64,000 nt of DNA from Ariolimax columbianus (lineage: Eukaryota > Mollusca > Gastropoda > Stylommatophora > Arionidae), in contig JAVGWX010000014.1 of NCBI GenBank assembly GCA_036924085.1, positions 35,783,619-35,847,618 on the forward strand, written 5' to 3'. Position numbers and translations under genes: made by a program. Positions 36,116-46,958 of this stretch are shown here, piece after piece (position 1 is the first letter of the stretch; the number at the start of each line of letters is the position of its first letter). Below the pieces are notes generated by a model. It worked only from the letters and a program-made list of their open reading frames with translations. It was not told where the DNA came from and made no database searches.

Positions 36116-36435
36116 ACGAAAGTCACTAAATAAACTCCGAACGGGAAGAACTTAAAGATGTGGGGATATAGGGATGATAAGACATGCTACTGTGGAGCAA
36201 TATAAGACACAGATAATCATCTGCCCAAACTTTATGGAATTATGCATTATGGATCGCATGCTGTGGGTCAAAGACAAGGCAATCCATGTGGGTGAAAATT
36301 GGAAACTTGGTGTTTGCCGTGGTCTGTCGGGACACAGAAAATAAGTAAGAACAACCAAGTCTCTAACAGTGTATTCATGGAACGATGAGGTAAACGTCTG
36401 GTCAAGCAAAACACACTGATCAGAGAATGTTAGAG

Positions 36436-36660
36436 CCAGGAGAAATATACAGATCAAGACCCTCGCCTGGCCTCCTCGTTGGTCGTCCTGGAAACGGGCT
36501 GTTGTCGAGGATAACAGTCTGGCTAAAAAGATGAGGTTCGACGTGATCCACATAGTAAGGAGCGACACACAGATGAAGCCAAGCATAGCCCAACAGCCTG
36601 GATGACCCCGGTCCATCTTCATCAGCACGCTCGGGAGGTGAGGAAAGCTACGACAACCCG
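36436..36660 (+). repeat. Dispersed repeat family B, copy 2
   Basis: ATACAGATCAAGACCCTCG, GTCCTGGAAACGGGCTGT and AGTCTGGCTAAAAAGATGAG align in order with the family B copies at 53826 and 61800. The 170-codon minus-strand frame lying across it (36152-36664) is therefore most likely fortuitous. Confidence 0.55.
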
Positions 36661-37445
36661 TCACAACGTCCTTTTTAGGGCGCTCAAAAGAATAAACCTA
36701 CTCATTGTGGGCATTCAACAACAACAACAGTGTATCCATCCGCGCACATCACAGTTGCTATAGAACTACATTTACCAACCTTTTTACAACCAGACATGTC
36801 ATCTTCCCCACACTAGCTTACACAGGAGCGTCACGGGCTTCGAGTAAGGCTTGGGAAAAGTGTTAGACTCGATTTTACAAGATATATTTTTTGAGTACAA
36901 TTGCTCATATATAGTATAGAGAAGAGCTGCGATGATTTATGCACAGGTCAAGGGAGCCGCTGACCAAAAAAGTTTGAAAACCTCTGGTGTAAATCAAATT
37001 GCTACATAAATTGCCACTTCAGAAGCACACACCATGCTTTGGCGCAGGCTTCCTAATGGAGGTAAACTGTACTGATGGCCCTCTACTTCGGATGGCGTGA
37101 AAAAAAGACAAAAAGTTGATGGACATTTTAGGATTCTCTTTGTTCTAAGGGAAATAATAACAAATATTACAGCAGTTTTAGCAAAAACCCGCCAATAAAG
37201 ATGGAATAAAAACGTTAATGTATTTTGAAAAAATTTATAGCCAAATTTAAAGCTCTTTTATGATATTTTGCGAAAGCGAAAAGTTTTTTTTTGGTGGTAC
37301 TTGCGCCTTAATTCCCTCCAAACAGAGTTCCCTGGATTCTCATCGCACGTAACGGACATTCCATTTCGGGTTAAGGGTAGGGCAGGTCGATATAATAATA
37401 TTGTTTATAAATAAGTAAAGACAAAAGATGGTTATATTCAGTTTT
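36661..37445. other. No gene recognised
   Basis: No coding pattern, tandem repeat or known mobile element recognised. Confidence 0.45.
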
Positions 37446-37535
37446 GCGAAGTGTTAGGGTTAAGGTTAGGGTTAAGGTTGAGGTTATGGTTATAGGTAGG
37501 GTTAGGGTTAGATTCAGGGTTAGGTTAGGGTTATG
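37446..37535 (+). repeat. Interstitial telomere-like repeat (TTAGGG variants)
   Basis: Runs of GTTAGGGTTAAGG, GGTTAGGGTTAGATTCAGGG and GGTTAGGTTAGGGTTATGG. TTAGGG is the usual metazoan telomere unit; here it is degenerate and internal. It ends about 10 bases before the truncated 3' side of a CR1 copy. Confidence 0.8.
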
Positions 37536-37539
37536 GTAA

Positions 37540-38362
37540 AAATAATGATTTATAAAACTTGACTATTACTTCCTTGTTCTTATGTGAAATGTTTATTTGT
37601 ATCATGCCCAACATGGCATTATCCTTTTTCACTGCCACCTGGTCTTGCTCCCGCACCTTTCCTGTATGATCTGTTATAACTTCTAGGTCTATTTCCTTTT
37701 TTATTGTCCTAATATTGTTCTCTCCCATCATGTAATTATATTCCTTATTGAATCTTCCCATGTCGATAACTGTACATTTTTCTACATTAAACTACATCTG
37801 CCAGCTCCAAGACCATTCTTGAATCGTATCTAAATCCGATCTCAATAGATCCACCTCTTCAGGAGAAAAGATTCTGCCGCATAATTTTGTGTCATCCGCG
37901 AACTTTGCAATCTTGGATCTGATATCAATGTCCCCATTATTGATATAAATTAAGAACAAAATTGGTCCCAATACCGATCCGTGGGGCACATCACGTATTA
38001 AATCACACCAGTCAGAGTACTCCCTATTTATGCCTCCTCTCTGCCCATCCACCAATGTTCCCTTCGTTTGGCAACTTCACCACCTATTCCATGTGATTTC
38101 AACTTTCTAAACAATCGTTGATGAGGTACTCTATCAAAGGCCTTTGCAAAATCTAGATAGATAACATCCACCAGCTCTCCGCCATTTCACGTTTTGGTAA
38201 CCTTCTCTTTGGATTCTAATTGATTGGTTAAATACGATTTTCCTTTAGTAAACCCATGCTGACTATTTTTTGTTAATTAAACTTGTCCAAGTGCAGTACT
38301 ATGTTGTCCTTAATAATGGACTATGCAGAGTATGCTCGTCAAACTCACTGGTCTATAATTGA
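37540..38362 (-). mobile_element. CR1-clade LINE, truncated at both ends
   Basis: Minus strand: YLDFAKAFDRVPHQRLFRKL region (with frameshift), DVPHGSVLGPILFLIYIN, IAKFADDTKLCGRI (FADD intact), DLDTIQEWSWSWQM, MGRFNKEYNYMMGENNIRT, KKDNAMLGMIQIN. It lacks the 3' text and TTAAG tail found in the other copies, because its left edge runs into telomere-like repeats. More diverged than the 31.8 and 39.4 kb copies. Confidence 0.85.
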
Positions 38363-38700
38363 GGATCAAGATGCTGAGCAGTGCATGAGCTACAGAGGTC
38401 AGCGATCAAAAGATGGCTGCTAGTGTCAGGGTCAGCGAACCAGAGCTGTCAAGATGCTTCTTCACATAAACGCGGTGATCCTGGATAACAGGCTGCAAAA
38501 GAGCAGACTGACTAAGCCAGGAGAAGAGATCGAAGAGGGAAGGTTAACCCGACTGCTAAAGTCGGACGTGTTGGACCGAAAGGTGCAAATATCGAAGTCG
38601 AGCTGTAAACTACGACACAACATATTCCGTTCTTCGAAAACATCCGGCTACTTACAAAGCCCTGTTCAGGACTTGGTAGCGGGAGTTTGAGAATGAAAAC
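38363..38700 (+). mobile_element. SINE family A, long copy
   Basis: Begins GATCAAGATGCTGAGCAGTG (61388 copy: TATCAAGATACTGAGCAGTG) and runs through TGATCCTGGATAACAGGCTG, CTAAAGTCGGACGTGTTGGA, CCGAAAGGTGCAAATATCG, CATATTCCGTTCTTCG and TTCAGGACTTGGTAGCGGG to GAGAATGAAAACGGAG. About 335 bp, colinear with 61388-61710. It starts where recognisable CR1 sequence stops. Confidence 0.8.
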
Positions 38701-39442
38701 GGAGAATAAAAATACATTGACATTTTTAACGACATACTTACTCATTGCGCTCCAATTTGCGACACTTTACAACTATCAAAAATAGGATTTCCTTCGCGGC
38801 AAGTGTAAACACGAAGTGGTCAGTAGATACTTCTGCTGAACACAAACTCGGTGCCTTTTATTTAGGATTGTAAGCTTGTAGACCCAAGCTGTTTTTAACG
38901 CCTTTGTTGATTGTTTATACAATCACATCTATAACATACGATATACCTGATTAAATTTAGTCGTCAATTTCGCTTTTTGGGTCATCCGATAACTTTAGAA
39001 ATATAGTTAAATTAGTTAACTTAATAAAGTAAGTTAACGTTTAGTGTTATTGAGTGTTAATTAATAACAATATCAATATGAATTAATGAATTGAATATTA
39101 TGAGTGTTATTCGTATTGTTAATTAATAAGCATTAGTATAGTTAAGTATTACTAGTATTGTGTTAGTTTTAGTTTTAATATTAGTATTATTAGTTTATAT
39201 AGTTAATTCTATGATGAGTATCCTTTTCAAGAAAATTTTCTTTACTAATCTGTAGTGTAATCAGTCTAATCCGATCCTGGTCTGGTATAGCACTAGCAGC
39301 AGTGCCGGATTTAGACTTAAGAGAGACCCAAGTCTAACTAAGATGTATAAAGTTTGCAAGCCCCTTGTTAAAAACAATACAGCAGAGCGAAGGTAACACA
39401 AAACTTTAAAACAATAAACATTAACATATGTCAATATTGACA
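38701..39442. other. No gene recognised; AT-rich
   Basis: 39000-39230 is very AT-rich with repeated TTAGT/GTTATT words. No coding pattern. Confidence 0.5.
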
Positions 39443-40613
39443 CCCTAACCCTAACTTAACTTAACTTAACGTCTTTATACTGGTTTAGAAGACCCTGCAG
39501 AGTCTGTATACAACCAGTTACATTTACATCACCGTGCTCTAAAAGCTATCCACATCCAGTTTATTCTTAAATGCATTAACTGTCCCTGCCTCCACTACCT
39601 CCCCTGGCAATGCATTCCAAGCAGACACCACTCTCTGACTAAAAAAATATTTCCTAATATCTAACCTGGACCTCTCTTTAGTCAGCTTGTAGCTATGCCC
39701 TCGTGTTATTGTAGGTGGCTGTATTTAAAAAAACTTGTTATAGTCTAATTTATCGATTCCTCTGATCATCTTATAAACCTGTATTAAGTCACCACGAATT
39801 CTTCTCTCTTCGAGACACTGTAGGCCGGTTTTTCTGAGTCGTTCTTCATAACTGTAATTCTGGAATCCCACTATCATCTTTGTCGCTCTTTTTTGTATTC
39901 TTTCTAGCATGTTTATGTCCCCTCTATGATAAGGACTCCACACCTGTACACAATACTCCAATCTAGGTCTAACTAAAGCTTTATACAGTTTGACGATCAC
40001 TTCCTTGCTCCTATGTTTAATATTTCTTTTTATCATACCTAACATTGCATTTGCCTTTTTCACTGCTACCTTAACTTGCTCACTCACCTTTCCTGTATGA
40101 TCTATTATAACCCCTAGGTCCCTTTCCTTATCTATCTTTCTAATATTGTTTTCTCCCATTCTGTAATTATGTTCCATATTGGATCTACCCATGTGGATGA
40201 CTGTACATTTATCTACATTAAACTCCATTTGCCAGCTTACAGACCATTCTCGAATTTTATCTAAATCCGACATCAATATATCCACTTCAGCTTTAGATGA
40301 GACACTACTGCATAGTTTTGTGTCATCAGCAAATTTTGCAATCATGGATCTCATATCAATGTCCAAATCATTTATATATATAAAGAACAAAATTGGTCCC
40401 AAAACCGAGCCCTGTGGCACACCACTTTTCACTTCACTCCACTCAGAGTACTCCTTATTTATGCCCACCCTCTGCCTTCTTCCCGTTAACCAATTTTCAA
40501 TCCATTTGGCAACTTCCCCACCTATTCCATGTGATTTTAACTTTCGAAATTATCTTTGATGAGGTACTCTATCAAAGGCTTTTGCAAAGTCTAGATAAAT
40601 AACATCCACTGGC
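39443..40613 (-). mobile_element. CR1-clade LINE, 5'-truncated, longest clean frame
   Basis: An open minus-strand frame of 247 codons covers the second half of RT: GVPQGSVLGPILFFIYINDL, IAKFADDTKLCSSVSS (FADD intact), EWSVSWQMEFNVDKCTVIHM, DLGVIIDHTGKVSEQVKV, KKANAMLGMIKRNIKHRSKE, LVRPRLEYCVQVWSPYHRGD, IQKRATKMIVGF, RIRGDLIQVYKMI. The C-terminus and a 3' UTR ending ATACTGGTTTAGAAG follow, then (TTAAG)n, then two CCCTAA units at 39443-39454. 5' truncation falls in the RT palm at about 40613. Best preserved CR1 in the window, so likely the youngest. Confidence 0.9.
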
Positions 40614-40925
40614 TAAGTAGGCCTATGCTGTAGCAGTAGCTGTGTGTCTTCCGATTTATAATATTGGTGTTGTAATATGTGTCTGTTTTCTGCAATCACT
40701 GGTACATTACTTTTGTCGTGGTTTGGCAGCTTGAGTACCCAGTCAATGCCATGAGTTATGTGAGTGGGAGCTGTACTCCTGGCAGATTCTACCAAGTTGG
40801 ATAGGTCTTTAAAGGTCAAGTATAAGAAGTCACAAAAAACTATCACCCTGGTCTTGCAGGTCAGGGGGTTTAGCACAAGTCCACCACCCCTGTCTATGTA
40901 AAAAGTGACTTTGTTATTTGCTGCA
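40614..40925 (-). other. Unrecognised protein-like frame, possible gene remnant
   Basis: The minus strand is open for about 100 codons, including upstream of the ATG, with unbiased amino-acid usage: VTFYIDRGGGLVLNPLTC, VIVFCDFLYLTFKDLSNLV, HGIDWVLKLPNHDKS, ENRHILQHQYYKS. It is not low-complexity and resembles none of the LINE segments in this window. I do not recognise the family. It could be an exon of a host gene, a captured fragment or a chance frame. Confidence 0.25.
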
Positions 40926-41159
40926 TCTTAATCATATCCTAATATGTAACTAAAGTGTTGTGCTTTGGGCTAGCAATGTCATAATGTTAAACGACTAGGT
41001 GCTTTGGTTACCACTCTGAGGGAGATAATGGCTAGATGCAAAGACTATTTCTCAGAGCTCCTCTGTGCATATGAAGACCAGGATTCAGGTACACTAGGCT
41101 CTGATACAGAGGAAATCTGTAATCCTGGTGTTCACTCAGGCACATTTTGTGCTAAACTC

Positions 41160-41560
41160 ATCTCTGTCCTTTGCCATTAAGTACCATGCCAGACCAAGGT
41201 CCTGTCGAAGGTCATCAATCTATTTCATTGGTGGATGTCTGGGGCGACGATTATAGGTGTAGGACCACCATGATGTCACTTTACGTGTCCATCTATTGTC
41301 AGGCCTGCCCACCACGTGGCCTGCCCACCTGTACTTTTTTTTATCAGCACTGTATCTACAATGTCATTGAAGCAGGTTTGACTCCTGATGGTGGTATAGC
41401 GGATATGGTCTTGTAGTAAGTAGCTTGGAGCCATGTCACTTTTTGTAGGTTCCACACCTCGCTGGAATGACCAGGCTGTTGAAGGTGTGAACGCTTGCTT
41501 TGTTGTTTTTTATCTGTTGAAGTACTGTCTTGATGTGGTTGAAGCAGAACTACCCCGCAG
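41160..41560 (-). pseudogene. LINE RT tail remnant
   Basis: Minus-strand pieces YRWAGHVV, RPDNRWTRKVTSWWSY, RRPRHPP and IDDLRQDLG followed by YLMAKDRDEF fit the pattern RWAGHvaR..d.RWt..v..W.PR..kR..GRP..RW.DD...........AqDR..W. Several frameshifts; no RT core. Confidence 0.5.
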
Positions 41561-42083
41561 CTAAACTTTGGGAGATCTCTTTATACAAGTCATGGGAGTT
41601 CGTAATTTCTTGGAGGAAATCAATGAAGGAAAACATCACAATGAAGGAGCTGGAGGCAGAACTAGAGAAAATAAAGGTTGGAGGTTGGCAATATAGCTGG
41701 ACAGTTGAATGCTGTATCATCATCCACAAGTCGGTCATTGATCGACTTCAAAACGTCACTAATATCCAATATCCATACTATGGGTGTCTTTAGGCCAGGA
41801 TGTCAGTTCTTTTGTTGCCATAAACAGTGTTTCCACACGTGTTTCTGAAGGTTTGATGCTTTCATGTCTGCTGTCCACTCATGCCTTTTGTACTTTCCAA
41901 AGCTATGATTAAAAGTCTGAAATTATTACAGCCCGCATTAAACAGGTTTCAGATATACAACTCGGAGCTGAAGTCACTGCCTCAATCAGGTATAGTACAC
42001 AGCGAATCAGATGACAAGTCAGCACCTCATAGCTGACTGCTTGCATCCGGGTTAACGAACCAATTGTACTTGGAATCCTGGTA
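41561..42083. other. No gene recognised
   Basis: Two overlapping short frames without a recognisable domain. At about 42020-42060 CAGCACCTCATAGCTGACTG is similar to the 5' part of SINE A (61415 region), so a short SINE fragment may be present. Confidence 0.4.
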
Positions 42084-42474
42084 TTCTTCTTCGTACGCTG
42101 TCAGACGTCAACCTTTATTTTTTCGAAAAAAGCAGCGGTCATCCTGAGGCTGTCGACACTGCCATAGAGCTTGTCTAGTGTTACCACTGGTGATGGACAC
42201 ATCTGCTCTCTCTGATCCTCGTATGTCGGGCAGTTTTGCAACGGATGTTCAGCTGTCATTTTCCCAGTACCGCATGTGCATTTGTCAGTGCCACCTATCT
42301 TCAATTTATTGAATAGGTGGTAACTCAGTCTATTGTGACCAGTGCGAAGTCTGAAGACCACGACCTGCTCTCTTCTGTTCAACTGGTAATAGGCATCGTT
42401 TTTTGTGTAGCCAGTATGTTCTGTTTCCCATTTGGTCATGTATCTCTCTATTAAGCCTTTTTGACTCTTCATAT
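42084..42474 (-). mobile_element. I-type LINE 3' fragment, minus-strand arm of an inverted pair
   Basis: TTCTTCTTCG at the left is the 3' tail in reverse. The minus strand encodes EESKRLNREIHDQMG with a frame change, QLNRREQVVVFRLRTGHNRL, CTCGTGKMTAEHPLQNCP and EDQREQMCPSP (Trp to Cys). It meets the plus-strand copy head to head at about 42474. The two share about 390 bp in opposite orientation. Confidence 0.85.
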
Positions 42475-44060
42475 AACGAGGAGAAAACCACATGCACAAT
42501 ATTCTCGCTTTCAATCAAACCCCAAAATACCAAATTAAGTTTAAATGGCAAATTCCTGCAGCCAAACGACAACCCAAACTATCTGGGAGTCACATTTGAT
42601 CGGCGCATGACATGGAAAAGTCAGATCGAGAGAAACCGAATGAGAGCCAGAGAAAGAATGGCAATCATGAGGAAACTTGCTGGCACAAGCTGGGGAGCAG
42701 ACGAAAGCATACTAAAGAAACTGTACACTGGAAGAGTGAGACCAGTTCTCGAGTATGGCATTGCGGCATGGACAACAGCAGCAAAGGCGAACTTCGATAA
42801 AGTTAGCAAACTTGAAAACCAAGCCATGAGAATTATAACAGGTGGCATGAAGTCAACGCCAATTGTAGAACTTGAAAAGATTACAAAGCTGCAATCCATG
42901 ACCGATTGAAGAGACTGCAGAGCCCAGCTGCAGTCAGAGAAACTCCGAAGACTGACTGACCATCCAATGCACCAGAGGCTAAACAATTTGGGAAATGGGA
43001 AACTAAAGCGGAGAAACTTTGCAGAAATAGCCAAAGCAAAGATGCACGAAGATCCCATAAACGCACTAACAACACCAAAACCCATCACTACTGTACGAAA
43101 ACCTACCTGGAGGCAGGATATATTTCCAGAGGTGGTAGAAAATATACCAGGTATTGGAAACAAAAACTGCCAGACTGAAAAAGAAAGGAGAGATACTACC
43201 CTAAGCTTTATATCGAAAAACTACTCAAGCCTAGACTGGACCCATGCATACACCGACGGTTCTGTAACAAACACTACACAGAACGGAGGGGCAGGAGCAT
43301 TCCTGAACCTACCAAATGGCAGAAAAATAACACTGTCAATCGCTACTGGTAAGTACACAAGCAATTTCAGAGCGGAGGCAGAGGCACTGAGGGCGGCAGT
43401 GGAAGAAATAGTAACACATAAAGAAAATGAAAGCCATACAGTCCTGCTTACAGATGCTCTGGCCGTAGTCACAGCGCTAAAAAGCCAGAAAAACACTGAG
43501 CTTAATGACTTAAGAGCAGTACTCTGTCAACTATGCCAGCAGTCCACACCAAAAAGGTTAGTGGTACAGTGGGTCCCATCACACTGCAACGAGGAGGCAG
43601 ACAGACTGGCAAAAGAAGGTGCAAGACTACCACAAACAGATACTAGTATGACGTACGAAGAGTCAAAACGGCTTATTAAAGCCAGATACATGACCAAATG
43701 GGAAACTGAACATACCGGCTACACCAAAAACGATGCCTATTACCAGTTGAAGAGAAGAGAGCAGGTCGTTGTCTTCAGGCTTCGCACTGGCCACAATAGA
43801 CTGAGGTACCACCTATTCAACAAATTGAAGATAGGTGGTACCGACGAATGCCCGTGTGGTACCGGGAAAATGACCGCTGAGCATCTGCTGCAGAACTGCC
43901 CAACATACGAGGATCAGAGAGAGCAGACGTGACCATCCCCAGTGGCAACACGAGACAAGCTATATTGCAGTGTCGACAGCCTCAGGATGACCGCCGCTTT
44001 TTTCGAAAAAATAATGGTTACTGTCTGACTGAGTACGATGAAGAAGAAGAAGAAGAAGTA
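42475..44060 (+). mobile_element. I-type LINE, RT thumb to 3' end, most complete copy of the family here
   Basis: Encodes, in order, the RT C-terminal region (EEKTTCTIFSLSIKPQNTKL, NPNYLGVTFDRRMTWKSQI, MRKLAGTSWGADESILKKLY, VRPVLEYGIAAWTTAAK, MRIITGGMKSTPI), a stop at about 42907 (ACCGATTGA), and a connector (HQRLNNLGNGKLKRRNFAE). An RNase H domain follows with its carboxylates visible: D in AYTDGS, E in RAEAEALRAA, D in LLTDAL, and D in EEADRLA. The final tail has CPCGTGKMTAEHLLQNCP. Two lesions: 12 bp lost after SHC relative to the 25.9-kb copy, and TGG to TGA at about 43930 (REQT stop where others have REQMWPSP). Ends GAAGAAGAAG. RNase H plus RT plus GAA tail place it in the I superfamily of LINEs; the RT catalytic part is absent by 5' truncation. 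Confidence 0.9.
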
Positions 44061-44207
44061 TATTTGGTATAAATTTAACTATTTCTAGAATCTTGTCCGG
44101 GTAGTAGCTAACAGCCTACTCTTATACATTTTCAACTGCCAAGGTTTCTTTTACTTTCAAAGGGTGTACATGGGATCTCTGAGTTTTTGGGCTTAAAGGT
44201 GCAGATA

Positions 44208-44265
44208 TTTTAGCCTCGCTGTAAACCACTAACGCAGCACAACGAAAGTTGTTTTCAGGATGAAC
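44208..44265 (+). mobile_element. SINE family A fragment
   Basis: AGGTGCAGATATTTTAGCC, CTGTAAACCACTAACGC and the end GGATGAACGAAGAAGAAGAC match SINE A with its middle missing. It lies about 70 bp upstream of the first visible LRRCC1 exon. Confidence 0.5.
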
Positions 44266-44336
44266 GAAGAAGAAGACAGCCTTAGTCTCCATTCTGAATA
44301 GTTATATGATCTCTGCTTTTTTATTTTTTTTTCCAG

Positions 44337-44650
44337 GAATCTGAAAGTCAAGACAGGCATATGAAATTTATAATGTCTGCTTCGGACAGATCTAAGTATT
44401 TGTCATTCATCGACGCTGGCATCAACAACATTTGGTCACTGTCTCTACCCAACCATTTAGAAAGTTTAAACCTACATGGTAACTACATCCAAAACATAAG
44501 TAATCTATCACACCTAATGAGGCTTGTTCATTTGGATCTGTCAGCAAACCAGATTTCTGTCATTGATGGTTTAGAAAGATTGATATCTTTAAAAACTTTG
44601 AACTTATCTTCTAACCTCATCACAATCATAGATGGTCTCTCTGGATTAAG
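44337..44650 (+). CDS. LRRCC1: LRRCC1-like exon a: N-terminal leucine-rich repeats
   Basis: First recognisable exon of a leucine-rich repeat and coiled-coil centrosomal protein (LRRCC1, also called CLERC), which in vertebrates acts at centrosomes and centrioles. It follows a TTTTTTTTTCCAG acceptor and ends AAG|GTAAGC, phase 2. It encodes repeats of the form LESLNLHGNYIQNI, LVHLDLSANQISVIDGL and LKTLNLSSNLITIIDGL. As I remember it, vertebrate LRRCC1 has the same LNLHCNNI / LDLSSNQISRI / LNLSCNLI series at this place. The frame is open from the acceptor, so coding may start in an upstream exon; otherwise ATG at 44361 or 44373 starts 13 or fewer residues before the aligned part. Identification is by recalled family sequence, not by a search. 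Confidence 0.85.
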
Positions 44651-45323
44651 GTAAGCTTAATTTGCTAAATTAAGTGAATGTTGTGTGTTATTAATCTGCC
44701 GTGCATGTAATAAGTTGGAACTTGAAGCATTTGCCGTAGGACCTTTTAGCCCATCTTGTGGAAACTATAAGCCACATCAACTTCTAGAGATATTGACAAG
44801 CAACTTCAAGAAAACTGAGTGGTCCGCCGGGATCTTTGTGTACAACGACAAGAATAACACCACTGCCCCACAGAGAGCATGTCACAAGAGGCGACTAACT
44901 GTGTGACATGGCATAACACCGGGCATGGTTAGGTGGTTTGTTAAGAGCAGTATAGATGGCACCTAACAGGCTGTGGGCCTATTTTTCTCTAGTGTTTGTG
45001 TCTGTTAAGATGGACTCGCACATCGGTTAACTGCCCTCCTTGGCACTTGTCCCAATGCAGCGGAATAATAAGCTGCTCAAGCCTAGCCCACTAAGCAGAA
45101 AATCCTCCTCCCAGATACATCCAGATCACGCCAGCCCTGGAACCTGCACAGTGGCATCTGTCTCTGTAGAAGTACACGTCGACTAAGACTTTAAGAAAAT
45201 ATATATCTCAGCTATCTTTGACAGATCAGGTGCATAGGAAACCACCAGGAATCTGTAGAACTGATTTTCCTGTTTAGATCTCGGAAAATCTTCAGAATTG
45301 GTAGCTGATGTGCTTGTATATTG
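44651..45323 (+). other. LRRCC1 intron a, left part; no further feature
   Basis: After the GTAAGC donor, 670 bases without a recognised element. A 73-codon plus frame at 44685-44906 has no known domain. Confidence 0.45.
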
Positions 45324-45334
45324 TATAAACAGGG

Positions 45335-45548
45335 TACTGATGAATACACCTGTGGCACATGGAAAATGACCCCTGAACAACATCTGCTGCAAAATTGCCC
45401 GACATATGAGGACCAGAGAAAGCACATTTGGCCGTCACCAGTGCCAACACTAGACAAGCTCTATGGCAGTGTCGACAGCCTCATGCTGACTGCTGCTGTC
45501 TTTGAACAAATTCAAGTCAACGTCCAACATCTTTAGAAGAATAAGAAG
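45335..45548 (+). mobile_element. I-type LINE 3' fragment with 11-bp TSD
   Basis: TATAAACAGGG at 45324-45334 and TATGAACAGGG at 45549-45559 (10/11). Encodes TDEYTCGTWKMTPEQHLLQN (an extra Gln relative to family), PTYEDQRKHIWPSPVPTLDK and the C-terminus; tail AGAAGAATAAGAAG. Diverged from the young copies. Lies in an LRRCC1 intron in the sense orientation. Confidence 0.85.
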
Positions 45549-45771
45549 TATGAACAGGGGAACCCAGCAGAAGTGAGGAAGGAAAACACGGAGATAGCTG
45601 GAACAGTAGTCACATGACCAGTGGACTTGATGTGTATTTGTTGAAAATCTGTGCTCCACAGGCAGCTGTAAGGTTTTGATTGACAGACTGCATTTAAGGG
45701 ATTCAGAGATGGATATGTATTTAGTTAGACTGGTTATAAATTATTATGGGATATTGAATTTAGTGGATACA

Positions 45772-46252
45772 AGGCAACGAGGAGGCAGACAGACTGGCAA
45801 AAGAAGGTGCAAGACTACCACAACCAGATACTAGTGTGACATACGAAGAGTCAAAAAAGCTTATTAGAGCTAGATACATGACCAAATGGGAAACAGAACA
45901 TACTGGTTACACAAAAAAACAATGCCTATTATCAGTTGAATGAACAGAAGAGAGCAGGTCGTGGTCTTCAGACTTCGCACTGGCCACAATAGACTGAGGT
46001 ACCACCTATTCAATAAATTGAAGATAGGTGGCACTGACGAATGCACGTGCGGTACTAGGAAAATGACCGCTGAACATCTGCTGCAAAACTGCCCGACATA
46101 CGTGGATCAGAGAAAGCAGATGTGGCCATCACCAGTGGCAACACTAGACAAGCTCTATGGCAGTGTCGACAGCCTCAGGATGACAGCTGCTTTTTTCGAA
46201 AAAATAAAGGTTGACGTCTGACAGCGTACGAAGAAGAAGAAGAAGAAGAACC
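45772..46252 (+). mobile_element. I-type LINE 3' fragment
   Basis: Starts inside RNase H (GNEEADRLAKEGARLPQPDT), continues ARYMTKWETEHTGYTKK, a frameshift near 45920-45945 (an extra A in an A run and a 4-base repeat TGAA), then REQVVVFRLRTGHNRLRYHL, CTCGTRKMTAEHLLQNCP, KQMWPSPVATLDK and a long GAA tail. In LRRCC1 intron a, sense orientation. I could not find a target-site duplication. Confidence 0.88.
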
Positions 46253-46446
46253 TCAGATGTGGTCAACCGACTGGTCTTTTGCTATCTGCCAACTGTCCAT
46301 ATAGAAAATATCATTGATGATGCAACCAGCTTCCATGTGGCGAACATGACCACATTAAGAAGAAAAAGATAATATGTGATATAATTATATGAGGTACAAA
46401 TATCTTCTTCTTTGTTCGTCTTTTGACTTCTACTTCAATTATTCTT

Positions 46447-46612
46447 CTTCTGCGTTTGTTCTCAATCTGCCGCTACCATGTCCTGAACAGGGCTTTGCAA
46501 GTAGCAGGATGTAGTCTGGAGAGCGGAATGTGTTTATGTCACTAGCTTACAGCTTGGTTGTGATATTTGCACCATCCGATCTGACACATCCTTCTTCAGC
46601 AGCTGTATTATT
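46447..46612 (-). mobile_element. SINE family A, short form
   Basis: Reverse of the family A 3' part: TTCTCAATCTGCCGCTACCA, AGGGCTTTGCAAGTAGCAGG, GATATTTGCACCATCCGATC, ending at TCTTCAGCAGCTG. The copy at 59757-59920 ends at the same point, suggesting a discrete about 165-bp form rather than random truncation. Confidence 0.75.
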
Positions 46613-46680
46613 CTAAAAGAAAGGCAGCAGTAAATTCGAGGCTCAGTACAACTCCACAGTTTGTCATGGAAGTACATCGG

Positions 46681-46866
46681 TTATTGCCAGGTACTACTCT
46701 CTTTACTAACATATTTGATTATTGCCAGGTACTACTCTCTTCATTAGCGTATTTGATTATTGTCAGGTACTACTCTTCATTAGCGTACTAGATTATTGCC
46801 AGATATCACTCTCTTCACTAGTGTATTTGATTATTGCCAGATAGTACTCTTTTTACTAGTGTATTA
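46681..46866. repeat. 38-bp tandem repeat, about 4-5 copies
   Basis: Unit TTATTGCCAGGTACTACTCT plus CTTCATTAGCGTATTTGA; starts at 46681 and 46719. Confidence 0.9.
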
Positions 46867-46958
46867 TGGGCATCACTGCAATGGGTGTTCTGTTGTCATG
46901 GGAGCTGTATCTCCGGTACAAAGGATCGTAGTGTCAATCTTGAATTTATTATAAAGAT

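Noticed and set aside
36152..36664. 170-codon minus-strand ORF
   Set aside because: It lies antisense across a family B repeat copy and contains no domain I recognise. Most likely open by chance.
41029..41181. Plus-strand ATG frame (MARCKDYFSELLCAYED) as a 5' exon of LRRCC1
   Set aside because: Possible donors at GATTCAG|GTACAC and later are phase 1, which would give an immediate stop in exon a (only phase 0 is open). It also overlaps or abuts a minus-strand LINE tail.
42084..44060. Twin-priming inversion of a single I-type element
   Set aside because: Both arms retain the same 3' end and GAA tail, which a single twin-primed insertion cannot give; two events or a rearrangement are needed.
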